Made by a program: the position numbers and the translations under genes. From contig JAUCBJ010002643.1 in the NCBI GenBank assembly GCA_032718475.1, positions 1-64,000 of the forward strand: DNA of 64,000 bases. Direction: 5' to 3'. Below the pieces are notes generated by a model, which was not told the origin of the DNA, did not search any database, and worked only from the letters and a program-made list of their open reading frames with translations. Origin of the DNA: Nemertoderma westbladi. Taxonomy: Eukaryota; Xenacoelomorpha; Nemertodermatida; Nemertodermatidae. Shown here one piece after another: positions 54,816-64,000 of the stretch. Numbering within the stretch: the first letter of the stretch is position 1; every line of letters starts with the position of its first letter.

Positions 54816-57062
54816 GCGCCCACCCCTACCCTCGGGTAGCAGATAGGAGTAGCGCCCACCCATACCATCGGGTAGCAGATAGGAGTAGCGCCCACGCCCA
54901 CCCCTACCCTCGGGTAGCAGATAGGAGTAGCGCCCACGCCCACCCCTACCCTCGCCCTCGGGTAGCAAATAGGAGTAGCGCCCACCCCTACCTTCGGGTA
55001 TCAGATAGGAATAGCGCCCACGCCCACCCCTACCCTAGCCCTCGGGTAGCAGATAGGAGTAGCGCCCACCCCTACCCTCGGGTAGCAGATAGGAGTAGCG
55101 CCCACCCCTACCTTCGGGTAGCAGATAGGAGTAGCGCCCACCCCTATCCTCGGGTAGCAGATAGGAGTAGCGTCCACCCCTACCTTAGGGTAGCAGATAG
55201 GAGTAGCGCCCACCCCTACCTTCGGGTAGCAGATAGGAGTAGCACCCACGCCCAGCCCTACCCTCGCCCTCGGGTAGCAAATAGGAGTAGCGCCCACCCC
55301 TACCTTCGGGTATCAGATAGGAATAGCGCCCACGCCCACCCCTACCCTAGCCCTCGGGTAGCAGATAGGAGTAGCGCCCATCCCTACCTTCGGGTAGCAG
55401 ATAAGAGTAGCGCCCACCCTTACCTTCGGGTAGCAGATATAAGTAGCGCAGCGCCCACCCCTACATTCGGGTAGCAGATAGGAGTAGCGCCCACCCCTAC
55501 CTTCGGGTAGCAGATAGGAGTAGAACCCACCCCTACCTTCGGGTAGCAGATAGGAGTAGAACCCACCCCTACCTTCGGGTAGCAGATAGGAGTAGAACCC
55601 ACCCCTACCTTCGGGTAGCAGATAGGAGTAGAACCCACCCCTACCTTCGGGTAGCAGATAGGAGTAGAACCCACCCCTACCTTCGGGTAGCAGATAGGAG
55701 TAGAACCCACCCCTACCTTCGGGTAGCAGATAGGAGTAGAACCCACCCCTACCTTCGGGTAGCAGATAGGAGTAGAACCCACCCCTACCTTCGGGTAGCA
55801 GATAGGAGTAGAACCCACCCCTACCTTCGGGTAGCAGATAGGAGTAGAACCCACCCCTACCTTCGGGTAGCAGATAGGAGTAGAACCCACCCCTACCTTC
55901 GGGTAGCAGATAGGAGTAGAACCCACCCCTACCTTCGGGTAGCAGATAGGAGTAGAACCCACCCCTACCTTCGGGTAGCAGATAGGAGTAGAACCCACCC
56001 CTACCTTCGGGTAGCAGATAGGAGTAGAACCCACCCCTACCTTCGGGTAGCAGATAGGAGTAGAACCCACCCCTACCTTCGGGTAGCAGATAGGAGTAGC
56101 GCCCACCCCTACCTTCGGGTAGCAGATAGGAGTAGCGCCCACCCCTACCTTCGGGTAGCAGATAGGAGTAGAACCCACCCCTACCTTCGGGTAGCAGATA
56201 GGAGTAGAACCCACCCCTACCTTCGGGTAGCAGATAGGAGTAGCGCCCACCCCTACCTTCGGGTAGCAGATAGGAGTAGCGCCCACCCCTACCTTCGGGT
56301 AGCAGATAGGAGTAGAACCCACCCCTACCTTCGGGTAGCAGATAGGAGTAGAACCCACCCCTACCTTCGGGTAGCAGATAGGAGTAGCGCCCACCCCTAC
56401 CTTCGGGTAGCAGATAGGAGTAGAACCCACCCCTACCCTCGGGTAGCAGATAGGAGTAGAACCCACCCCTACCTTCGGGTAGCAGATAGGAGTAGAACCC
56501 ACCCCTACCTTCGGGTAGCAGATAGGAGTAGAACCCACCCCTACCTTCGGGTAGCAGATAGGAGTAGAACCCACCCCTACCTTCGGGTAGCAGATAGGAG
56601 TAGAACCCACCCCTACCTTCGGGTAGCAGATAGGAGTAGCGCCCACCCCTACCTTCGGGTAGCAGATAGGAGTAGAACCCACCCTTACCTTCGGGTAGCA
56701 GAAAGGAGTAGAACCCACCCCTACCTTCGGGTAGCAGATAGGAGTAGCGCCCACCCCTACCTTCGGGTAGCAGATAGGAGTAGAACCCACCCCTACCTTC
56801 GGGTAGCAGATAGGAGTAGCGCCCACCCCTACCTTCGGGTAGCAGATAGGAGTAGAACCCACCCCTACCTTCGGGTAGCAGATAGGAGTAGCGCCCACCC
56901 CTACCTTCGGGTAGCAGATAGGAGTAGAACCCACCCCTACCTTCGGGTAGCAGATAGGAGTAGCGCCCACCCCTACCTTCGGGTAGCAGATAGGAGTAGA
57001 ACCCACCCCTACCTTCGGGTAGCAGATAGGAGTAGAACCCACCCCTACCTTCGGGTAGCAGC
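54816..57062. repeat. 36-bp satellite, about 60 units
   Basis: Unit parts: CCCACCCCTACCTTCGGG, TAGCAGATAGGAGTAG, then GAA or GCG (shared G). The first 620 bp are irregular, with extra CACGCC and CCTCG insertions; from 55460 units are very uniform. The period is a multiple of three, so the minus strand is open for 540 codons (VGVGSTPICYPK repeats). There is no start context or homology, so this is not a gene. Confidence 0.95.
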
Positions 57063-57455
57063 TATTGAAAGAGAAGCCTTCGGGTCTCCTTCGGCTTCGG
57101 GTGACTGTAAGCTTGTATTTTATGTTGATCTTCCAAATTTATTAATTTTACAGAGTTGGTTTCTTCAAAATTGTTTATTTCATAATAATATTTAAGGTTG
57201 AGTAATATTTCATCCTAATAATAGGCCATACCTTGGTCTACTTTTATAACTATCTCTCATTGCATTTCAATCATTGGGCCGAATTGTTCGTGGCCTATAG
57301 GCCTACGTCTTAGCCTCCCAATTTGAATGTAACTCTCTATACAGAACAGAATCTATACTGTATAAGAGAGACCGTAACCACGGAATACCGTTTGCTTTCT
57401 TTTGGCCTGTGTGAATCTAACTAGCCAGAATCATTGCGCACCGGACTATCAATAG
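57063..57455. other. Intergenic, no feature seen
   Basis: Starts with CTTCGGG.CTCCTTCGG, short decayed repeat remnants, then AT-rich sequence. Confidence 0.6.
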
Positions 57456-57551
57456 TAGGGATGTCCCGGAATCGATATTTTGATTCCGGCCGGAACCGGA
57501 ATTCAACATGCCGGAATATTCCGGCCGGAACGGAATTCCGTGACATCCCTA
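57456..57551. mobile_element. hAT-type MITE, 96 bp
   Basis: Inverted ends TAGGGATGTC...GACATCCCTA and a perfect 8-bp duplication ATCAATAG (57448-57455 and 57552-57559). Its interior consists of TTCCGGCCGGAA palindromes. The 8-bp duplication is diagnostic for hAT-like transposition. Confidence 0.9.
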
Positions 57552-57559
57552 ATCAATAG

Positions 57560-57918
57560 GTATATTATTATTTTGTGTTTAATAAATAGGCAGGTGAGAA
57601 AGAGTAGCGCGGTATATTTATTTTTTATTTCTAGAAAACAAACGTATTGCTGTAAACAAAACTCCTAAACGTTAGCAACAAAAGGACACAAAAAGCGAAC
57701 CCGGTACATCATAAATCTGGCCCCTAACCAAGTGAGCTACCACAAATAAATCACCATAACATTATTTTTGAGAGACCCTCTTTCCCACAACAACACAAAT
57801 TCATTACTGTATTATTCATTTTGTCAGTCACAACAGCTAGACGTTGCCATGGTAACAATGGACAATGGACAATATTACCAAGATATATTACTCGCTCGAG
57901 GTCAACCTCCTACCCCAG
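57560..57918. other. Intergenic, no feature seen
   Basis: No repeat or convincing frame. Confidence 0.5.
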
Positions 57919-58610
57919 TATGGTGGCCCATTGCTATCATGTATTTTAATGTATTTTTTTATGTAATATTTTATGTGTTAAATGTGAAATTGAAAATCAC
58001 AATTGAAAATCGAAAATCGAAAATAATATTTGAAAATGTTTATTCAAAAATGTTTATTTTATGGACTAATTCCAATATACAGTACTACTGTACAGTACTT
58101 GTATTGTACCTATCTACCTCCCAACTACCAGTGCCGGTGTCACAGGCAAAAATTCCTCCCGCGCGGAATGCCCCCCCCCCCCCCCCCCCCGGGAATTTTC
58201 GCCTAGTGCCAAATGCACCAGTCAAGCCTACCAGCCCCGTTTGATAGCGATGGGCCATGACGTGGCCCATTGTTATCAACATTTTGATTTAATTTTATAT
58301 TTTGATGATAGCAATGGCGTGGTACATTTTTAAAATTCAATTTATTTTTAAATTAAAATTTTCCAAAACGATTTTAATTTTTGAATACGATTTTCGATTT
58401 TCAAATACGATTTCCAATTTTCAAATACGATGTCCGATTTTCAATTGTGATTTTCGATTTTCATATACGGATGTCCGATTTTTGATTGTGATTTTCTATT
58501 TTCAAATACAATGTCCGATTTTCAATTGTGATTTTCAATTTCACATTTAACACATAAAATGTTACATAAAAAAAATACATTAAAATACATGATAGCGATG
58601 GGCCACCATA
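57919..58610. mobile_element. Foldback MITE with about 120-bp inverted ends and TA flanks
   Basis: Left TATGGTGGCCCATTGCTATC and right GATAGCGATGGGCCACCATA are inverted copies that continue inward for over 100 bp. A TA dinucleotide at each end fits mariner-like insertion. The interior has GATTTTCGATTTTC-type repeats, a 20-base C run (58171-58190), and a second copy of GATAGCGATGGGCCA (58242-58256). Confidence 0.8.
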
Positions 58611-59784
58611 GAACTGTACAGTACTTTAATCGCAGTCTAAGCTTATAAATGAATAATATAATATGGTTGATTAAATTATACTCGAATTTATTTTAGTGAC
58701 GTTTCTATTTAAGTTTCAATTGACTGCCAATATATAATTGTATTGGGTACTGTATATTATTAGGCTATTTGGCACCTGCTGTAATTTCTTTACATTGCTG
58801 CAGTCGTTTCGTTGCTTGTTTAATTATGTTATTAAATCTCTACGAATTAATATTAAAAATATCAAATTTAATTGTTATCGTCTGTTAGATTTTATATACT
58901 GTAGTACCGGAGCGGTACCAGTAAAAATCGGTGCGCCCGTAGACCTTGCGCTCGCTGATAGTTCCAGACCCATTACCTGTAAGTTCGGTACCGAGGCCGG
59001 ACTACGGACTTGTTCACTCCAAGGTTGGGTGGTCTCAGACCCCCCAGGTATTGCACACTGTCAGTTCGGTTGCCACTCGTTCCCATCTTCAAAACTCCAT
59101 GTTGAGTTGTTGTAAAGTTGTTTATTCTTATATTGTCCCTCCTGTACCACCTGTAAGAGGGTATATGGTCGACACACCGTCCAACACTTGTTTGAACTTT
59201 GAACGAGTTAGACGGCACCATAACGTGACGGCTAAAGACGGGAGCAAACAGAGCAGGACTGTGCACATGCACAACCCCGTCAATGGCTCAAAATGACCGC
59301 AAACACAAAATATATTTTAGTGGGTTTTAAAAATTAGTTTAATTTAATTAAAAATATTAAGAGAAAGGAGACGGTCAATTTGCGCTGAAGATCACTATTT
59401 TCACTTGCGGTCAATGTGCGCCAATCTGGCACAACCTTACCACATCATGACGCACATCGGTGTCCAAATACACGTTGGTAGACTGACTGGCGCAATTTGT
59501 TTAAACATTTCAAAGTAATTGCCAGGCATCCCTTAATTGTCCTTATAACTTTTTGTTGGGTACAGCTTTTGCAAAGTCGGCAATGACGTCCAGGTGGGAT
59601 CGTTCTGCACACGTCAGCACAGCCCATATCTTCAATAAGCTGATTCGTGATTGCCCAAGTCTGTGGCGGTGGTGCTACTGTGCTGATTAATATAGAGATG
59701 TGGCAGCGATTCAGTGAGACTGCAGTATAGATTATTAAAAATTTTGCAGAAATTATATTAAAAACGTTAGTGAAATGAAATACG
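58611..59784. other. Intergenic; short unrecognised open frames only
   Basis: Overlapping frames at 58738-59115 and 58946-59296 (plus) and 59445-59627 (minus) have no homology I recognise and no splice support. I leave them uncalled. Confidence 0.5.
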
Positions 59785-60092
59785 TTTTTTTTTTTTTTTA
59801 TTATTCCATTACTAAATTATAAAATCAGGCGAAGCACAAATGATCACAAATTAATTAAGTAGAATAATTAAGATTGAAGCACAGGTTAACAATAAATATT
59901 TACAATAAAGAAACAGATATGTATTCAATACATATCTGGTTGAACACCCCGAATCCCCGCCCCATCCCCAAAACCCGAGGCCCCGCCATGGCCTCCTACC
60001 ACCCCGGAGGCACAGAGAGGTCGCCCGAAGGAGACCAAACTGCAGCCGCCGCCTCACCGCACCCAAAACCTCTCCCAAACCCCGCTGTCTCA
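59785..60092 (-). mobile_element. SINE-like or truncated LINE insert with 14-bp duplication
   Basis: Poly-T at the left (59785-59799) is the A tail of a minus-strand retroposon. TGAAATGAAATACG flanks both sides (59771-59784 and 60093-60106). The 5' half is GC-rich, the 3' half ends GATATGTATTGAATACATATC and an A/T-rich tail. Long duplication and tail indicate target-primed insertion. Confidence 0.9.
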
Positions 60093-60106
60093 TGAAATGA
60101 AATACG

Positions 60107-60610
60107 TACGTGGGAAATAAACTACGACTGTGAACCATTTGAAAAAATCCGCGGACATTTTCACACATTTCTCGGAATTTTTGTCACTCCTATAAAGAGG
60201 GAAGGGTAGATAGCTATTTTAAGTTTTGGATGAGTATGGCCGCAATAAAATTAAAAATCCCTATCACGATCCCGAAAATTGTGCATCCCGATCCCGTTGC
60301 AACACTAGTACACCACCAACGCCGAGTTTCAAAATGCCTGTTTTTTCTCCCTTTTGGAACTTATCACGTGGCAGGTCTTAGCTACTTAATTAAGGCCCCC
60401 TTCGGGGCGCATCCCACCAATCAGCTGACTGCCGTCAGCTGATCGATGACGGCATGCAACTAGTCCGGCCATGGTTGCTTTTTAATTTGTGTTGGTTTTA
60501 CATATCTAGCTGTAGGGTGTTTACATCTTTCTTGAATAATAATAAATACAATTATCTAATTAATTGTTCAGTTATAATTTGTGTATATCTAATTGTATCT
60601 TGGAATCGGA
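60107..60610 (+). promoter_or_regulatory. Region upstream of the Ly6-like gene
   Basis: No coding signal; CAGCTGA.TG palindromic repeats at 60420-60448. It probably contains the promoter, but no TATA box or start site can be placed. Confidence 0.3.
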
Positions 60611-61658
60611 ATGGGTTTGTCTACAAGAGAAATATCGCTGCTGCTGCTGATAATAGGATCCAATTTTGGTGTTGGTGAGTCGCTAATTAATAATTAATTA
60701 TGGAAATTATTTATATATACATGAAACTTACTTATTTAACAAAAAAGTATCTTGATAAAATTTATTAGAGTATTAGGGTTGTTCTGGTAACTGCAATTAT
60801 TATTATCCTTACAAATAAGCGTGTAAACGTTAAGCAGACACTGGTGCAGACACCATTATCTGCACCAGTGTCTGCACCAGGTGTATGCTCTACTGTCTGC
60901 ACCAGGTGTCTGCATCAGTGTCTGCACCACTGTCTGCACCAGTGTCTGCACCAGGGTCTGCACCGCTGTCTGCATCAGTGTCTGCACCAGTGTCTGCATC
61001 AGTGTCAGCACCACTGTCTGCACCAGTGTCTGCACCACTACTGTCTGCACCAGGTGTCTGCACCACTGTCTGCACCAGGTGTCTGCATGTTAATATCAAT
61101 TACTGTCAATTGCCAATGAATTATATTGTCTATGGGACGGACTCATATTGCACTGAACATTGCCAACAGCTGATGAAGGGAGTTAAGAGTATTGGTATTA
61201 GTTAGAGTCCATAGAGATCCAAAGATTCATTGTGTAGATAATTATTTAATGTACTGTAATTAATAATAAAGCTTATATTGTTGGATAACATAATCTATTT
61301 ATTGTATTGCGTACAACATAATGATAGATACACAAACACTGCACAAGTGTCTGTACCACTGTCTGCACCAGTGTCTGCATCAGTGTCTGCACCAGGTGTC
61401 TTCACCAGTGTCTGCACCACTGTCTGCACCAGACAATGACAGTTTAAACTGTTAACGTTTACACCCATACAAATACATCATATTTTTAATGTAAGATAAG
61501 AAAAATGGGAAAGTTGAAACAATCATAATATTATTTATAAAAGTTGTTTTTTATTTTACATTCTAGACTGTCAACTGACCTGCTATAATTGCGCGATAGT
61601 ACAATCCGATCACTGCCAAGATGCTGAAGAAACCACCTCCGGATGTGGATCATGTGTG
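60611..61658 (+). CDS. Ly6/uPAR (LU-domain) secreted or GPI-anchored protein, first two exons
   Basis: Exon 1 (60611-60674) encodes MGLSTREISLLLLLIIGS, a typical signal peptide, and ends at G|GTGAGT. Exon 2 (61567-61658) follows CATTCTAG and encodes DCQLTCYNCAIVQSDHCQDA...GCGSCV. Phases agree: one base from exon 1 completes GAC. LTCYNC at the mature N-terminus with further paired Cys is the hallmark of the three-finger Ly6/uPAR family, small extracellular proteins that bind receptors or ligands. The rest (more Cys, CN motif, possible GPI signal) lies beyond the window. The exon 2 donor is G|GTAAGTAA, the first of a long series of identical donors in the 35-bp array. Confidence 0.8.
60838..61088 (+). 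repeat. 12-bp repeat TGTCTGCACCAG, array 1
   Basis: About 20 units with CACCAG/CATCAG/CACCAC variants. The period is a multiple of three, so several frames are open; none is a gene. Confidence 0.95.
61344..61434 (+). repeat. 12-bp repeat TGTCTGCACCAG, array 2
   Basis: About seven units of the same family, 260 bp downstream of array 1 in the same intron. Confidence 0.95.
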
Positions 61659-64000
61659 GTAAGTAAACCACCTCCGGATGTGGATCATGTGTGGTAAGTA
61701 AACCACGCCTGAGTGTGGATCATGTGTGGTAAGTAAACCAACTCCGGGTGTGGATCATGTGTGGTAAGTAAACCACGTCTGGGTGTGGATCATGTGTGGT
61801 AAGTAAAGCACATCCGGGTGTGGATCATGTGTGGTAAGTAAACCACCTCCGGGTGTGGATCATGTGTGGTAAGTAAACCACCTCCGGGTGTGGATCATGT
61901 GTGGTAAGTAAACCACCTCCGGGTGTGGATCATGTGTGGTAATTAAACCACCTCCGGGTGTGGATCATGTGTGGTAAGTAAACCACCTCCGGGTGTGGAT
62001 CATGTGTGGTAAGTAAACCACCTCCGGGTGTGGATCATGTGTGGTAATTAAACCGCCTCCGGGTGTGGATCATGTGTGGTAAGTAAACCACCTCCGGGTG
62101 TGGATCATGTGTGGTAAGTAAACCACCTCCGGGTGTGGATCATGTGTGGTAAGTAAACCACCTCCGGGTGTGGATCATGTGGGTAAGTAAACCACCTCCG
62201 GGTGTGGATCATGTATGGTAAGTAAACCACCTCCGGGTGTGGATCATGTGGGTAAGTAAACCACCTCCGGGTGTGGATCATGTGTGGTAATTAAACCACC
62301 TCCGGGTGTGGATCAGGTGTGGTAAGTAAACCACCTCCGGATGTGGATCATGTGTGGTAAGTAAACCACGTCTGGGTGTGGATCATGTGTGGTAAGTAAA
62401 CCACGTCTGGGTGTGGATCATGTGTGGTAAGTAAACCACGTCTGGGTGTGGATCATGTGTGGTAAGTAAACCATCTCCGCGTGTGGATCATGTGTGGTAA
62501 GTAAACCACCCCCGGATGTGGATCATGTGTGGTAAGTAAACCACGTCTGGGTGTGGATCATGTGTGGTAAGTAAACCACCCCCGGATGTGGATCATGTGT
62601 GGTAAGTAAACCACGTCTGGGTGTGGATCATGTGTGGTAAGTAAACCACCTCCGCGTGTGGATCATGTGGGTAAGTAAACCACCTCCGGGTGTGGATCAT
62701 GTGTGGTAAGTAAACCACCCCCGGATGTGGATCATGTGTGGTAAGTAAACCACGTCTGAGTGTGGATCATGTGTGGTAAGTAAACCACCTCCGGGTGTGG
62801 ATCATGTGTGATAAGTAAAGCACATCCGGGTGTGGATCATGTGTGGTAAGTAAACCACCTCCGGGTGTGGATCATGTGTGGTAAGTAAACCACCTCCGGG
62901 TGTGGATCATGTGTGGTAAGTAAACCACCTCCGGGTGTGGATCATGTGTGGTAAGTAAACCACCTCCGGGTGTGGATCATGTGTGGTAAGTAAACTACCT
63001 CCGGGTGTGGATCATGTGTGGTAAGTAAACCACCTCCGGGTGTGGATCATGTGTGGTAAGTAAACCACATCCGGGTGTGGTTCATGTGTGGTAAGTAAAC
63101 CACCTTCGGTTGTGGATCATGTGTGGTAAGTAAACCACCTCCGGGTGTGGATCATGTGTGGTAAGTAAACCACCTCCGGGTGTGGATCATGTGTGGTAAG
63201 TAAACCACATCCGGGTGTGGTTCATGTGTGGTAAGTAAACCACCTTCGGTTGTGGATCATGTGTGGTAAGTAAACCACCTCCGGGTGTGGATCATGTGTG
63301 GTAAGTAAACCACCTCCGGGTGTGGATAATGTGGGTAAGTAAACCACCTCCGGGTGTGGATCATGTGTGGTAAGTAAACCGACATCCGGATGTGGATTAT
63401 GTGTGGTAAGTAAACCAACTCCGGGTGTGGATCATGTGTGGTAAGTAAACCACCTCCGGTGTGGATCATGTGTGGTAAGTAAACCACCTCCGGGTGTGGA
63501 TCATGTGTGGTAAGTAAACCGCCTCCGGGTGTGGATCATGTGTGGTAAGTAAACCGCCTCCGGGTGTGGATCATGTGTGGTAAGTAAACCACCTCCGGGT
63601 GTGGATAATGTGTGGTAATTAAACCACGTCTGGGTGTGGATCATGTGTGGTAAGTAAACCGCCTCCGGGTGTGGATCATGTGTGGTAAGTAAACCGCGTC
63701 CGGGTGTGGATCATGTGTGGTAAGTAAACCACCTCCGGGTGTGGATCATGTGTGGTAAGTAAACCACGTCTGGGTGTGGATCATGTGTGGTAAGTAAACC
63801 ACCTCCGGGTGTGGATCATGTGTGGTAAGTAAACCACCTCCGGGTGTGGATCATGTGTGGTAAGTAAACCACCTCCAGGTGTGGATCATGGGTGGTAAGT
63901 AAACCACGTCTGGGTGTGGATCATGTGTGGTAAGTAAAGCACATCCGGGTGTGGATCATGTTTGGTAAGTAAACCACCTCCGGATGTGGATCATGTGTGG
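61659..64000 (+). repeat. 35-bp minisatellite starting at the exon 2 splice donor, runs off window
   Basis: About 66 units. Each is eight intron bases GTAAGTAA plus 27 bases copied from the exon 2 end (ACCACCTCCGG.TGTGGATC and ATGTGTG). Variants (ACGTCTGGG, ACATCCGGG, a 34-bp GTGGGTAAG form) recur in patterns, so blocks were duplicated together. Confidence 0.95.

Larger units (their letters stand above)
60675..61566 (+). other. Intron 1 of the Ly6-like gene
   Basis: 892 bp, GTGAGT...TTCTAG. It contains two 12-bp arrays and is otherwise AT-rich. Confidence 0.8.

Noticed and set aside
55420-57042. 540-codon frame of VGVGSTPICYPK repeats
   Set aside because: The 36-bp unit has a period divisible by three, so open frames arise automatically. 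No start context, flanking coding sequence or known protein.
57768-58244. 158-codon open frame with a Pro run
   Set aside because: It lies mostly within the foldback MITE, and the Pro codons come from a 20-base C run.
58738-59296. Possible exons between GPAT and the Ly6-like gene
   Set aside because: Overlapping frames in different phases, no recognisable domain and no consistent splice sites.
61659-64000. CRISPR-like regular array
   Set aside because: There are no unique spacers: the whole 35-bp unit repeats, and it derives from the adjoining exon in a eukaryotic gene.

Overview
The window is animal nuclear DNA: spliced genes (consensus GT/AG introns), LTR and non-LTR retrotransposons, MITEs and long minisatellites. 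The many ACCGGT and AGGCCT words, a GPAT3/4-type acyltransferase and a Ly6/uPAR-type secreted protein fit a marine invertebrate. The species cannot be fixed from sequence alone.

Layout. (1) 1-9867: minus-strand BEL/Pao retrotransposon (E3), cut by the window start, with a small defective LTR element (E4, 6129-8177, target-site duplication CCTTT) nested in its gag. E3 itself sits inside (2) E1 (9868-25941, plus strand), a copy of a large element family here called family A. Family A encodes gag, zinc knuckles and an aspartic protease, has no reverse transcriptase or integrase that I can see, and carries an extra 3' gene and about 1.2-kb LTRs. E1 also contains a MITE (16696-17308) and a LINE (19274-23393). 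(3) 25942-27637: spacer with a truncated LINE. (4) E2 (27638-40501, minus strand): a complete family-A copy with 1207-bp LTRs and TSD CAGTT, lying inverted to E1. (5) 40502-42580: satellites and a cluster of TTCTAGAA palindromes. (6) 42581-54492: an intact three-exon GPAT3/4-like gene. Its 9.85-kb intron 2 holds a minisatellite, a 3-kb TIR element with a 1.33-kb palindrome, and a Ty1/copia element (48240-53212). (7) 54816-57062: a 36-bp satellite. (8) 57063-60610: MITEs and a SINE-like insert. (9) 60611-64000: first two exons of a Ly6/uPAR-like secreted protein, whose intron 2 is a 35-bp minisatellite running off the window.

The most unusual signal: in both host genes the intronic minisatellite starts exactly at the 5' splice site, and its unit is the end of the preceding exon plus the first intron bases, so each unit repeats a splice donor. 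In GPAT the duplicated exon piece encodes the acyltransferase NHTSPID active-site block. The second strong signal is family A: two copies share the same RT-region deletion, yet E2 has nearly identical LTRs, so it was probably copied recently using another element's enzymes.

All translations, repeat counts and alignments were made by eye from the sequence.
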